Shown: piece by piece, positions 22,510-30,711 of the stretch
Numbering within the stretch: position 1 is the stretch's first letter
Layout: each line of letters opens with the position of its first letter
Assembly: GCA_043808565.1 (NCBI GenBank)
Contig: JAZDEQ010000006.1
Span: forward strand, 1 to 38,818
Origin: UBA12403 sp043808565
GTDB taxonomy: Bacteria; Patescibacteriota; Patescibacteriia; UBA9934; GWF2-40-263
DNA: 38,818 bases
Direction: 5' to 3'
Program-made: the position numbers and the translations under genes
Notes under the pieces: model-generated
What the model was told of the DNA's origin: nothing
Seen by the model: the letters and a program-made list of their open reading frames with translations, nothing else
Database searches by the model: none

Positions 22510-23661
22510 ATGTCTTTAAAGTTATTTAATCGAGATATCGAATTGCGAATCAAGCCGGTTTTATTTAAGGATAAAATGGTTATTATTTTAGGCCCCCGTC
22601 AATCCGGAAAAACAACCTTGGCTAAAAAAATTATTGCCTCGTATGGAAAACAGGGGTCATATTATGATTGCCAATTAGCCGAAATTCGCGAACATTTCGT
22701 TTTGGGAAAACCGGAAACCTTGTTGCCTTTAATGCAAAATAAAAAAATTGTGGTTTTTGACGAAGCTCAAACCATTCAAGATATCGGCACTATTTTAAAA
22801 GTGTTTCACGATACCTATCCCGAGGTGCAAATTATTGCTACCGGATCATCGTCGTTTGATCTGGCTAATAAAATTAAGGAACCAATGACCGGTCGAGCGT
22901 TTGAATTTACTCTTCTACCACTCTCGTTATCTGAAATTATTCAAGCTCGACCCAATTTAAAAGAAACTGATTTGTTTTCGCTCATGCAATTTGGTTCCTA
23001 TCCGGCCGTGGTGGCCGCCGAGACAGTCGACGAAAAATTATTTGCCATTAAAAATATTGCCACTAACTATTTGTATAAAGATGTTTTTGTTTTTGAAGCC
23101 ATTCGCAATCCAAAAGTTTTTGAAGATTTGATAAAAATGCTGGCATTGCAAGTCGGATCAATGGTTTCGGTAAACGAGCTAGCTCAAGCCTTGGGTGTGA
23201 CGCGAACAACAGTTAATCGCTATCTAAAATTACTGGAGCAATCTTTTATCATTAAACGAATTTATTCTTTTTCAAATAATCCGAGAAATGAAATTAAAAA
23301 AGGCTTTAAAGTTTTTTTTCTCGATATCGGTGTGCGCAATGCCTTGGTTGATATTGCTTCGCCCATGGCGACGCGGGCGGATAAAGGAGCAATCTTTGAA
23401 AATTTTTTTGTGGCCGAACTTATGAAAAAAGGGTCACTGGAAATTTTTCCACCGGAAATTATGTTTTGGCGAACACGAACCGGTGTCGAGATTGATGTGA
23501 TAGAAAAAGACGGTGTCAAAATTTTTGCTTATGAATGTAAGTGGCTAGAAGCTATTACTGTTCCGGTTTCTTTTAAAACTGCATATCCTAATGTCCGCTT
23601 TGAATGCGTCACCGTTCAAAATATTGTGGACAAATTTTCGTTTGGTGGTATTAAAAAATAG
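22510..23661 (+). CDS. AAA_14/DUF4143 ATPase
   Basis: 383 residues from ATG 22510 (MSLKLF). The AAA_14 ATPase has Walker A GPRQSGKTT, Walker B IVVFDEAQ and sensor-like IIATGSSSFDL. A winged helix follows (LAQALGVTRTTVNRYLKLLEQSFIIKRI). The C-terminal DUF4143 domain has a PD-(D/E)XK-like core, RTGVEIDVIEKDG then YECKW. The family is widespread in bacteria and archaea with unclear function. The winged helix plus the palindrome over its own promoter make autoregulation plausible (inference). All motifs look intact. The next gene starts within 5 bases, so it may share the transcript with the glycosyltransferases. Confidence 0.9.
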   Translation: MSLKLFNRDIELRIKPVLFKDKMVIILGPRQSGKTTLAKKIIASYGKQGSYYDCQLAEIREHFVLGKPETLLPLMQNKKIVVFDEAQTIQDIGTILKVFHDTYPEVQIIATGSSSFDLANKIKEPMTGRAFEFTLLPLSLSEIIQARPNLKETDLFSLMQFGSYPAVVAAETVDEKLFAIKNIATNYLYKDVFVFEAIRNPKVFEDLIKMLALQVGSMVSVNELAQALGVTRTTVNRYLKLLEQSFIIKRIYSFSNNPRNEIKKGFKVFFLDIGVRNALVDIASPMATRADKGAIFENFFVAELMKKGSLEIFPPEIMFWRTRTGVEIDVIEKDGVKIFAYECKWLEAITVPVSFKTAYPNVRFECVTVQNIVDKFSFGGIKK

Positions 23662-23665
23662 CAAA

Positions 23666-24733
23666 ATGGTTATGCATTTAGTGCTGGTGCCGACTTATAA
23701 TGAAAGGGAAAATATTCAAGCTTTGCTCGAGGCTTTGTGTGAATTACCTAATTTACACATCCTTGTAATTGATGATGCTTCGCCAGATGGCACGGCTGAT
23801 TTGGTACGGGCGCATAAATTCTTCAGTGAGCGAATTTTTTTATTAGCGCGAGCTGGAAAGCAGGGTTTAGGGGCGGCTTATCGGGCGGGTTTTGCTTGGG
23901 CCTTTGAACGCGATTACGAGACCATTACGCAAATGGACGCGGATTTTTCGCATGACCCCAAAGATTTGCCTCGTCTTTTGGCTGAAATCAAAGCCGGGGC
24001 TGATGTGGTTATTGGTTCGCGAAAAATTACTGGCGGCCGAATTGAGGGCTGGAGTTTTTGGCGCAAATTTTCAAGCACTGGAGCTATGGCCGCCTCGCGT
24101 TTATTTTTAGGTTTAAAAACCAAAGATGTGACTGCGGGTTTTCGCACTTGGCGGCGGAGTTTTGTGGAGAAATTACCTGTTCTTATTTTGAAAAGCAATG
24201 GCTATGCTTTTCAAGAAGAAATGATTTTGGTAGCCGAGCAAGCCAACGGAAAAATAAAAGAAGTCCCGGTAATTTTTCGCGATCGAGTTCGCGGTGTGTC
24301 AAAACTTGGGTTTAAAGATATTCAGGAATTTTTTTATACTTTGATTCGTTTGGTCATAATCAAAAGAAAACGTTTTCTTTTTTATGCTTTGGTTGGTGGT
24401 CTGGGAGCCGTGGTAGATTTTGGTTTGTTTATTTTTTTACATTACGGTGTTGGTCTAGCGATTCTACCAGCCAACGTTATGGCTATTAGTTTGGCCGTCA
24501 TTCATAATTTTTTGTGGCACCATCGAGTAACCTTTAAAAATCATAATCAAATAACTCATTTGGCTTTTACTAAATTTGTTGGCGTTTTCTTGGGGGGAAT
24601 TATTCTTAATTCATTAATCGTTCTTGGCGGTGTGGCTTTGGGTTGGCCGGCAATCGTGGCTAAAATTGTGGCCACGGCTTTGGTGACGGCTTGGAATTAT
24701 TTTTTAAATCTTAGGGTTACTTTTCGGGTGTAA
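23666..24733 (+). CDS. GT2 dolichol-phosphate-mannose-synthase-like enzyme fused to GtrA domain
   Basis: Membrane glycosyltransferase, 355 residues, that probably moves a sugar from a nucleotide to polyprenyl phosphate. The catalytic GT2 domain shows VPTYNERENI, VIDDASPDGT and the metal-binding QMDADFSHDP, then a VIGSRKITGG motif. It closely follows the DPM1 pattern. From about residue 235 a GtrA-like domain has four hydrophobic segments (FYALVGGLGAVVDFGLFIFL onward) and the typical HNFLWHHRVTF and NYFLNLRVTF ends. It begins 4 bases after the ATPase gene (ATG 23666 or 23672) and is followed 1 base later by the GT-C gene. The lipid-linked sugar could be the donor for that enzyme. Confidence 0.9.
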   Translation: MVMHLVLVPTYNERENIQALLEALCELPNLHILVIDDASPDGTADLVRAHKFFSERIFLLARAGKQGLGAAYRAGFAWAFERDYETITQMDADFSHDPKDLPRLLAEIKAGADVVIGSRKITGGRIEGWSFWRKFSSTGAMAASRLFLGLKTKDVTAGFRTWRRSFVEKLPVLILKSNGYAFQEEMILVAEQANGKIKEVPVIFRDRVRGVSKLGFKDIQEFFYTLIRLVIIKRKRFLFYALVGGLGAVVDFGLFIFLHYGVGLAILPANVMAISLAVIHNFLWHHRVTFKNHNQITHLAFTKFVGVFLGGIILNSLIVLGGVALGWPAIVAKIVATALVTAWNYFLNLRVTFRV

Positions 24734-24734
24734 T

Positions 24735-26048
24735 ATGCAGCTCAGACATTTAACTTATCGAGAAATTTTTCTTTTGGTCGTGGCCGCGGCTTTTTTTATT
24801 TTTCAAATCCATCAATTACTTTCCTTTAATCCTTATTGGGGTTATGACGGCGGAGCTCATGTTAATATTTTGGAGACCCTGCTTTTTCAACACCACTTTC
24901 CGGCTTTAGCGGATAATTATTTGGCTTGGCATGAGCCGTTTTATTATTTATTTTTAGTTGGTTTAGGCTTTTTGGGTATACCGTTTTGGTTTTCGCATTT
25001 GATTATTGTTTTGGCCATTGATTTTTTAGTCTTTAAACTTTTTAGACGTTTTAAATTGTCTGATGAGCTCTCACTTTTTGGTTCGTTGACCGCCCTTTCA
25101 CTACCAGCCTTTTTAGAGGTCAGCATGTTTTTTACTAATGAGGCTTTGAATTATGTTTTTTTATTAGCCATCATGCATCTGGCTATTATCTTGTTTCAAG
25201 AAACCAAATGGTCGTGGAAAACATCGTTGTTGTTGGCTGGTTGCGTGGGACTTGGTGTCATTACAAAAATCACCGCTTTGGTGGCTTTTGGCGTGGTGGT
25301 TATTTTGTTGATTATTAAAATGATCGAAAACCGAACCTGGAAATATCTTATTACCATTGTTTTGGCTTTGGTGGTTTCGGCAATTTTTTATTTGCCCTGG
25401 TATTTGATCCGCAGTGATGGATTGGCTCAAGTCTCGATTAATAATTATGACATGTTGCCGGCTAAACCTTTGGTTTGGGACGAGCGCGTTTCTTTCATGA
25501 CGCGATTTGATGCGGATATTTTTTCTTTTCCTTTTTGGTATTCAGGTGGCACGGGTTTTTGGAGCATGTTGTATGCCGATACGGTCAGCGATTATTTAGG
25601 TTTGTTTGAAAATCAAGATATAAAAAATGCTTTGCCCGAAACCGAACGGGTTAAAACAACCCATAACGGTAATTCTGTTAGTGCTTATCGAAAACCTTTG
25701 GCTGAATGGGTCATGCGTTTAGGAGTAATTCCGGTCGGTCTGCTGATTTTGGGACTGGGTTATGCTTTTTGGTTGATAATAAAAAAACAAAAAAAATTAT
25801 TTTTTGTTGCCCTACCAACTTTAGGCTTTTTTTCGGCCTTTCTTTTGGCCGCCATGTATTACGCTTATCGTTATCCGTATTATGATCAAGGGGTTATCAA
25901 ATCAATTTTTATTGGCCCAGCTTTTGTTCTGCCGTTGGCTATGGTGATTGTTTGCTTGAAACGAGCTCCACGTTGGGCACTTTATGGTATATTAGTTTTG
26001 TGGTCGATGTATATTATAATTTCGTTAGCTTTATTTTTTATCCGTTAA
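24735..26048 (+). CDS. Polytopic GT-C-like glycosyltransferase
   Basis: 437 residues with about ten hydrophobic segments. The first extracellular loop has WGYDGGAHVN, where an aspartate sits in the place of the catalytic acid of ArnT/PMT-type (GT-C) enzymes, and HEPFYYLF follows. Such proteins use lipid-linked sugars outside the membrane to modify proteins, lipids or glycans. The gene starts 1 base after the GT2-GtrA gene, whose product could supply the donor lipid. The large loop at about residues 240-310 has no recognised motif. The Smr gene begins 7 bases after the stop. The family assignment rests on topology and the loop motif, not on strong identity. Confidence 0.75.
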   Translation: MQLRHLTYREIFLLVVAAAFFIFQIHQLLSFNPYWGYDGGAHVNILETLLFQHHFPALADNYLAWHEPFYYLFLVGLGFLGIPFWFSHLIIVLAIDFLVFKLFRRFKLSDELSLFGSLTALSLPAFLEVSMFFTNEALNYVFLLAIMHLAIILFQETKWSWKTSLLLAGCVGLGVITKITALVAFGVVVILLIIKMIENRTWKYLITIVLALVVSAIFYLPWYLIRSDGLAQVSINNYDMLPAKPLVWDERVSFMTRFDADIFSFPFWYSGGTGFWSMLYADTVSDYLGLFENQDIKNALPETERVKTTHNGNSVSAYRKPLAEWVMRLGVIPVGLLILGLGYAFWLIIKKQKKLFFVALPTLGFFSAFLLAAMYYAYRYPYYDQGVIKSIFIGPAFVLPLAMVIVCLKRAPRWALYGILVLWSMYIIISLALFFIR

Positions 26049-26055
26049 AGTTTTT

Positions 26056-26421
26056 ATGGGCAAACGTACTCCTGATAGTTGGGTCTCACCAAGTTTTAAA
26101 GATCGACAAGTTAGTGTACAACCAGATCTGCCGGTTGCGCCACTAACTCCGGAACAACAATTAAATATTGCCATGATGGTTGAATCATTGCCATGTGTTG
26201 ATCTACATGGTTTGAGACGAGCCGATGTGGCTTACGAGGTCGATTGTTTACTTAGAGCAAATGCCGGTACTTCAGTGCGAATTATTGCGGGCAAAGGGCA
26301 GGGGATTTTGGCCGATGAAGTTCTTAGATATTTAAGAGAGTTAAAGCGAAAGAAAAATTCGTCCATTGTCGATTTTCGAACCGAACCCAATGGTGTATCT
26401 TTTGTAGTGTTGGTTAAATAA
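26056..26421 (+). CDS. Small Smr-domain protein
   Basis: 121 residues. The Smr domain fills the C-terminal 80 residues: CVDLHGLRRADVAYEVDCLL, then VRIIAGKGQGILADEVLRYL and a final strand GVSFVVLVK. The D-L-H-G and G-K-G-x-G motifs are the ones tied to nuclease or nicking activity in Smr/MutS2 proteins. Recent family knowledge links stand-alone Smr proteins to cleavage of mRNA in stalled-ribosome rescue. The N-terminal 40 residues are unstructured and basic. It is last in the plus-strand run from 22510 and is closed by a strong shared terminator. Confidence 0.88.
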   Translation: MGKRTPDSWVSPSFKDRQVSVQPDLPVAPLTPEQQLNIAMMVESLPCVDLHGLRRADVAYEVDCLLRANAGTSVRIIAGKGQGILADEVLRYLRELKRKKNSSIVDFRTEPNGVSFVVLVK

Positions 26422-26460
26422 AAAATAAAACAGACACCAGGAAAGCGTCTGTTTTATTTT
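26422..26460. terminator. Bidirectional terminator between convergent genes
   Basis: A 14-bp perfect stem (26422-26435 with 26447-26460) and an 11-base loop, A-rich on one side and T-rich on the other, serves the Smr gene and the convergent protease gene. Confidence 0.85.
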
Positions 26461-26467
26461 TTTGATT

Positions 26468-26836
26468 TTAGTCCATTCGTTCTAACGTAACCCTTCTATA
26501 TTTACAGTCTATCAGGGCTCTGTAAGCGAATTTTGACAAAAAACTAATACCAGCTAGCGGTACGCTTTCAGAAATTAAAACTTCGATATAATTTTTAGCG
26601 CCTTCCATTGCCGCAATGGCTAGAGCCACTGGAATTTCTACGACTTGTCCATTGGTAATTCTGGTTTTGGTCACGCCGGTAATTTTAAGACCAAGCTCTT
26701 TGGCCATTTGTGGAGTTACCTGTAAATCTCCGGTGAAACCAGTATCTAAAACAAAAAACGGGGCTTGCACTGATTGACCCCAAGAAACAATTATTTTTAT
26801 AAGCGGGGTATTTTCAACAAAAACACCACTTACCAT
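26468..26836 (-). CDS. Retropepsin-like aspartic protease (clan AA)
   Basis: 122 residues from ATG 26836 (MVSGVFV). The active-site motif FVLDTGFTGDLQV has the DTG signature and the following hydrophobic strand of retroviral-type proteases. The downstream strands (GVTKTRITNG, VEIPVALAIAAM and PLAGISFLSKF) match bacterial single-domain retropepsin-like proteins, which must dimerise to form an active site. The start lies 1 base after the stop of the upstream small gene, so the two are translationally coupled. An upstream in-frame start would lie inside the neighbour. Substrate unknown. Confidence 0.8.
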   Translation of the reverse strand: MVSGVFVENTPLIKIIVSWGQSVQAPFFVLDTGFTGDLQVTPQMAKELGLKITGVTKTRITNGQVVEIPVALAIAAMEGAKNYIEVLISESVPLAGISFLSKFAYRALIDCKYRRVTLERMD

Positions 26837-26837
26837 A

Positions 26838-27119
26838 TTATTTACTTTGAGTAAAAGATTGAGCCATAGTTTCAGCAACATCAAACCCAATTTTTACAAC
26901 GTAAAAAATTTTATTAGGCTGATTTTGTCTAGCTAACTCCAAAGTTTCGGCACTGGTATTGCCAAGATATACGTTTTTGCTTTCAATCTCAATCGCTAAA
27001 AATTTACCCTTTTCTTTAGGATCATAGTTAACTTTAATCTGTTCATATATCCTTGAGCCTTCTTCGGCAATTTTTTGAATGTCGGTTTTTTTTAGAAGCT
27101 CTTCATTATTGTCACTCAT
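26838..27119 (-). CDS. DUF5678-like small protein coupled to the aspartic protease
   Basis: 93 residues. Acidic helical N-terminus (MSDNNEELLKKTDIQKIAEE), then the core GKFLAIEIESKNVYLGNTSAE with ELARQNQPNKIFYVVKIG. This resembles the small DUF5678 fold, in which a 'G-x-F-L/V-A-I' strand precedes a helix and a final 'f-x-V-x-I-G' strand. Pairing with a retropepsin-like gene is a recurring arrangement as far as I know. It could be a substrate, regulator or partner. The promoter must lie in the 27120-27322 region shared with the divergent MarR gene. Confidence 0.55.
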   Translation of the reverse strand: MSDNNEELLKKTDIQKIAEEGSRIYEQIKVNYDPKEKGKFLAIEIESKNVYLGNTSAETLELARQNQPNKIFYVVKIGFDVAETMAQSFTQSK

Positions 27120-27218
27120 AAATTTGGAGAAAATGTTTTATCAATTAAATGTTAACAAAATTTTAGGCGGAGCACAAATGCGTTGGTCAAGTGGGATTAT
27201 AAGCCGTTTTTTTATTAG

Positions 27219-27314
27219 TTTTAAGTATACTTAAAATACGAGGCTAAGTCGCTGCGGGTTTTAAGTATACTTAAAACCCAGTGGCTTGACATTATTTGAT
27301 AACTCAAGTACTAT
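27219..27314 (+). promoter_or_regulatory. Double palindromic operator and consensus promoter of the MarR gene
   Basis: TTTTAAGTATACTTAAAA occurs twice as a perfect palindrome, at 27219-27236 and inside a 24-bp palindrome at 27256-27279 (extended by GGG/CCC). The centres are 40 bp apart. A near-consensus promoter follows: TTGACA (27286-27291), 17 bases, TACTAT (27309-27314). The expected start of transcription coincides with ATG 27323, so the mRNA would be leaderless. The sites also lie upstream of the divergent protease operon. Confidence 0.75.
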
Positions 27315-27322
27315 ACAAATAT

Positions 27323-27751
27323 ATGTCAAACATTAAAACTTCCGTGGAATTTTTTCTTGAGCTCGGGCGCACCCAAGCCATTATGGCCCGCCGTTTTGAT
27401 TGCGGTTTGGGTGGTTTAGGTTTAACCGAGTTCATGATTTTATATCATTTAAGCGTGGCCGAAGACGAAAGGCTGCGTCGGGTTGATTTGGCCGAAAAAG
27501 TCGGTCTAACGCCTTCTGGTGTCACTCGGCTTTTGGCGCCAATGGAAAAAATTGGTTTGGTTAAAAGGGAAGCTTCGAGTGGCGATGCTCGAGTAAGTTT
27601 TGTGGCCTTGGCCGCCGGCGGCAAAAGAAAATTTACCGAAGGCTTAGAACGCGCCGAAGTTTTAGCCGAAGATATTTTTTCCACCACTGGTATAAAAAGT
27701 TATAAAGAATTTACCAAAACCCTCCAAAAATTGGGAAAATTAAGAGTTTAA
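27323..27751 (+). CDS. MarR-family transcriptional regulator
   Basis: 142 residues from ATG 27323 (MSNIKTS). Winged helix with RRVDLAEKVGLTPSGVTRLL (helix-turn-helix) and MEKIGLVKREASSGDARVSF (wing with the conserved D-x-R). Helices at both ends would form the dimer interface. The gene follows two large palindromes that a MarR dimer would suit, so self-regulation and control of the divergent protease pair are likely (inference). An upstream in-frame TTG at 27296 lies between the -35 and -10 boxes and cannot be the start. The ligand is unknown. Confidence 0.88.
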   Translation: MSNIKTSVEFFLELGRTQAIMARRFDCGLGGLGLTEFMILYHLSVAEDERLRRVDLAEKVGLTPSGVTRLLAPMEKIGLVKREASSGDARVSFVALAAGGKRKFTEGLERAEVLAEDIFSTTGIKSYKEFTKTLQKLGKLRV

Positions 27752-27815
27752 AAAAAGAGAACTCCGTCCCCCCTCAGCCCCTTATTCCCCTTAAACCCCT
27801 TCAATTACCTCCAAT

Positions 27816-28388
27816 ATGCCTGCCGTCTTTTTAAAGTGTTTGACTAAAGTTGAAGACCTACCTATCGGTAACAAACCCCACGTAGCCATTATTGGTCGTT
27901 CCAATGTTGGTAAGTCTTCGCTTATCAATCATTTAACTCAACAAAAAGGTTTGGCTTATGTTAGCAGCAGCCCCGGCCGAACCCAAACGATTAATCTTTT
28001 TGAGATTGATAAACGTTATTTTTTGATTGACTTGCCAGGTTATGGCTTTGCCAAAATGCCGCAAAATAAACGCGCTGGTTTTATTGACATGATCAGTCAT
28101 TACTTTGATCAAGCTCCGAATTTAAAATTAGTTTTATTAATTGTTGACGCCAGTATTCCAACAACTGATTTGGATTATCAAATGTTATCATTTCTGCAAA
28201 CTTCGGGAATTCCTACGCTCGTGGTGCTAAATAAAATTGACAAACTTTCCAAAACTCAAACCACGGCCGCCGTTAAGTACTTTGAAGAAAATTTTCCCGA
28301 TAACCAATGTATCACTCATTCCACTTTTACTAGTAAGGGCCGCGGTGAGATTTGGGAAGCGATTGAGCGGGCGGTGAGGAAGAGTTAA
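27816..28388 (+). CDS. engB: Ribosome biogenesis GTPase EngB/YsxC
   Basis: 190 residues, the normal length of EngB, a GTPase needed for assembly of the large ribosomal subunit. G1 is GRSNVGKSS, G2 region SSSPGRTQTIN, G3 DLPGYGFA, G4 NKIDKL and G5 TSKG. All are intact. The preceding gap (27752-27815) holds a pyrimidine-rich stretch with CCCCTTATT, CCCCTTAAA and CCCCTTCAA in tandem and no clear ribosome-binding site. It is a housekeeping gene and marks this part as chromosome core. Confidence 0.93.
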   Translation: MPAVFLKCLTKVEDLPIGNKPHVAIIGRSNVGKSSLINHLTQQKGLAYVSSSPGRTQTINLFEIDKRYFLIDLPGYGFAKMPQNKRAGFIDMISHYFDQAPNLKLVLLIVDASIPTTDLDYQMLSFLQTSGIPTLVVLNKIDKLSKTQTTAAVKYFEENFPDNQCITHSTFTSKGRGEIWEAIERAVRKS

Positions 28389-28397
28389 AAAAATTTC

Positions 28398-28431
28398 CTT
28401 CATGTTCTCTTCACACTTTTTCCGGTATAGT
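28398..28431 (+). promoter_or_regulatory. Response-regulator box and promoter upstream of the regulator gene
   Basis: CTTCAT (28398-28403) and CTTCAC (28409-28414) begin 11 bp apart. Then 11 bases, then the -10 element TATAGT (28426-28431). The ATG at 28440 is about 8 bases after the -10 box, so the transcript is leaderless or nearly so. The same layout recurs at 30092-30125 and 30712-30745. Confidence 0.65.
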
Positions 28432-28439
28432 AAAATCGT

Positions 28440-29102
28440 ATGAAAATACTAGTTGTTGAAGATGAACCAAAATTGAATAAGGGGTTGGTTTTGGGGTTGC
28501 AAAACCGCGGGTATGCGGTGGATTTTGCGTTTGATGGGGAGGCGGGCGAAAAAATGGCCAGGTTTAATGAATACGATCTGATTATTCTGGATGTTATGAT
28601 GCCTAAGCGTGACGGTTTAGAAGTTTGTAAAAATTTACGGGCTTTTGGTATCCCCACGCCAATTCTTTTTCTTACGGCTCGCGATGCTATTGAAGATAAA
28701 ATTGCTGGTTTGAATTTGGGGGCCGATGATTATGTGGTCAAACCGTTTTCCTTTGAAGAATTGATAGCTCGGCTTCAAGCCCTGCTTCGTCGTTCGCCAC
28801 AAACTATTAGTGATACTTTGGTTTGGAAAGATTTGCGGCTGGATACGCGTTCGCAAACAATTCAAATTAAAAATAAAACCATTGATTTTACTTTGCGCGA
28901 ATACGGTTTGCTTGAGTACTTGTTGCGAAACAAAGGCGCGGTGGTGACTCGCGAAGATATTTTGACTCATGTGTGGGATAAGTTTTTTGATTCTTTCAGC
29001 AATGTGGTTGACGTTCACTTAAAAAATCTGCGTAAAAAATTACCTAAAGAATATGCTAAACGAATTGAAACAGTCTGGGGCAAAGGTTACCGACTTGTTT
29101 AG
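28440..29102 (+). CDS. OmpR/PhoB-family response regulator
   Basis: 220 residues. The receiver domain has the acidic pocket (VVEDEP), the phosphorylation site D51 in LIILDVMMPKRDG, T in LTARD and the conserved lysine in VVKPFSFEEL. The C-terminal winged helix has FTLREYGLLEYLLRNKG, VDVHLKNLRKKL as recognition helix, and VWGKGYRLV. The kinase gene overlaps its 3' end by 50 bases. OmpR-type proteins bind direct repeats about 11 bp apart, which matches the CTTCAY boxes at its own promoter and at the two promoters downstream, so positive autoregulation is probable. Confidence 0.93.
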   Translation: MKILVVEDEPKLNKGLVLGLQNRGYAVDFAFDGEAGEKMARFNEYDLIILDVMMPKRDGLEVCKNLRAFGIPTPILFLTARDAIEDKIAGLNLGADDYVVKPFSFEELIARLQALLRRSPQTISDTLVWKDLRLDTRSQTIQIKNKTIDFTLREYGLLEYLLRNKGAVVTREDILTHVWDKFFDSFSNVVDVHLKNLRKKLPKEYAKRIETVWGKGYRLV

Positions 29103-30099
29103 TCGACAATTTCATTGTTCACGTTTAATGCTGACGGCCATGTACGTAATTATTTTGGCCGTGATTTTGTTTTCTTCCGGTACAATTACAAGAGCGATTT
29201 TTTCTCAACGGCTTGATATGAGATTTGATCGTTGGGAAATATATTCTGACGGAGTTATTGGACGCCTACCGCCACCAAGAATCGATGACGTTCGGGATGA
29301 TCTTCAAGAAGTAACTTTTTTTGTTAATGGTTTACTTTTATTGGTGGCCGGAATTTTGAGTTACTGGTTGGCGGGTTTAACTTTGCAACCAATCCAGGCA
29401 GCTTATAATAAACAGCGACAATTTTTAAGCGACGCTTCTCACGAACTTCGAACACCGTTAGCAATTTTACAAACTGATTTAGAAAACGAGATGAGTAAAG
29501 CTCAATCGCCAGACGAGCGCTTGGCCACCGAAAGTCATTTGGAAGAAGTTAAACGCATGGGACGTTTGGTTAATGATCTTTTAATTTTGTCACGTTTAGA
29601 TGGGGGAGAAAGTCCGGCGGAAAAAAATCGTCCGGTTGATTTTTCAATGATTACTCGTGAAACAGTTGATCGTTTGCAATCAATAGCTAAAAAATTTAAG
29701 GTCACTTTAACTTTGATTCAAGATGATAATTTTAGTTTGTCGGTTTTAGCACCTAGTAAGGATTTATTAGTCCAAGCCATAACCAACGTGATTAACAACG
29801 CCATTATTTATAACAAAGAAACTGGACAAGTGACGGTTTCAACCAGTGTCGATGGGCACACAGCGATCATCAAAGTTGTGGATACTGGAGTTGGTATTAC
29901 CAAAGAAGAAGCCGAAAAAGTTTTTGATCGTTTTTATCGAGCCGAAAAAAGTCGTTCGCGACAAACCGGCGGTAGTGGTCTTGGGTTATCGATTGTTCAA
30001 TCAATTATTAATTCTTTGGGTGGTTCAATTACTTTGACGAGTGAATTAGAAAAAGGAACCACCGTGGTAATCACTTTGCCGCTTCATAAGACTTCATAG
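29053..30099 (+). CDS. Membrane sensor histidine kinase
   Basis: 348 residues. Two transmembrane helices (MLTAMYVIILAVILFSSG and FFVNGLLLLVAGILSYWLAG) bracket a small external loop of about 45 residues rich in charged and proline residues, the likely sensor. The HisKA box is FLSDASHELRTPLA with the phospho-accepting His. The catalytic domain has NVINNAIIYN (N box), VDTGVGI (G1) and GGSGLGLSIV (G2). It overlaps the response regulator gene by 50 bases, so it is coupled. No HAMP domain is evident. Its last codons contain a CTTCAT copy of the regulator box series that controls the next gene. Confidence 0.92.
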   Translation: MLNELKQSGAKVTDLFSRQFHCSRLMLTAMYVIILAVILFSSGTITRAIFSQRLDMRFDRWEIYSDGVIGRLPPPRIDDVRDDLQEVTFFVNGLLLLVAGILSYWLAGLTLQPIQAAYNKQRQFLSDASHELRTPLAILQTDLENEMSKAQSPDERLATESHLEEVKRMGRLVNDLLILSRLDGGESPAEKNRPVDFSMITRETVDRLQSIAKKFKVTLTLIQDDNFSLSVLAPSKDLLVQAITNVINNAIIYNKETGQVTVSTSVDGHTAIIKVVDTGVGITKEEAEKVFDRFYRAEKSRSRQTGGSGLGLSIVQSIINSLGGSITLTSELEKGTTVVITLPLHKTS

Positions 30100-30125
30100 T
30101 TGCTTCATGACCAGTTTGTTAGAGT
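30092..30125 (+). promoter_or_regulatory. Response-regulator box and promoter of the small exported protein
   Basis: CTTCAT at 30092 and 30103 (11 bp apart), then 11 bases (GACCAGTTTGT), then TAGAGT at 30120-30125. A third CTTCAT at 30082 extends the array into the kinase coding sequence. The N11 segment resembles the one at 30729-30739 (GGCCATTTTGT). Confidence 0.65.
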
Positions 30126-30170
30126 ATAAAAGTGATCACACAATTTAATTCATTTAACCCTTTTATCCTT

Positions 30171-30656
30171 ATGAAAAAAATGAAGTATTCTCGGCGTCTT
30201 TTGATGGCCGCGACCATCATTGCCGGGTTGGGCATTGGTGCAGTTGGTGTTGGTACAACCATGGCCGCCCAAGTCAATCCCGGCGAAGGGGCGAATAATT
30301 TGATCGAAGCCATTGCCGAAAAATTTGATTTAAATCTTTCCGATGTTCAAGCGGTTTTCGATGAACAGCGTGAACAACGAGAGGCTAAGCGCGAAACTCG
30401 ACAAGACGAACGCTTGGCTCAAGCCTTGGCTGACGGTAAAATTACTCAAGCCCAAGCTGATGTTTTTGCCGCCAAACTTGAGGAAATACGGAGTTTTAGG
30501 GAAAGCTTAGCGACTTTGGATAAAGACGCTCGTCAAGAAGCAGTAAAGGCACATCAGGCCGAACTTAAGCAGTGGGCTGAAGACAATGGTGTTCCAATGA
30601 GTTTTCTGCCCGGACATGAATCGCGTGGTGGCGGGGCTGGTTGTCGAATGAAATAA
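30171..30656 (+). CDS. Small exported helical protein (DUF2680-like)
   Basis: 161 residues from ATG 30171 (MKKMKYS). The signal peptide is RRLLMAATIIAGLGIGAVGVG with a cut after TTMAA. The mature part is helical and highly charged: NNLIEAIAEKFDLNLSDVQ, then ALADGKITQAQADVFAAKL, which matches the pattern of DUF2680-like proteins, and EEIRSFRESL. The C-terminus is Gly-rich with a lone cysteine. By position and promoter it resembles envelope-stress proteins of the CpxP/Spy kind that are controlled by a neighbouring two-component system; this is an analogy, not homology. A strong terminator follows. Confidence 0.65.
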   Translation: MKKMKYSRRLLMAATIIAGLGIGAVGVGTTMAAQVNPGEGANNLIEAIAEKFDLNLSDVQAVFDEQREQREAKRETRQDERLAQALADGKITQAQADVFAAKLEEIRSFRESLATLDKDARQEAVKAHQAELKQWAEDNGVPMSFLPGHESRGGGAGCRMK

Positions 30657-30672
30657 ACTAAATTATTTAGTT

Positions 30673-30705
30673 AAAAAAATCGTGCTGATAAAGCACGATT
30701 TTTTT
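30673..30705 (+). terminator. Intrinsic terminator after the small exported protein gene
   Basis: A 14-bp stem (30673-30686 with 30692-30705), core ATCGTGCT/AGCACGAT with A and T runs. It separates this gene from the exporter promoter 7 bases downstream. Confidence 0.85.
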
Positions 30706-30711
30706 AATTGT

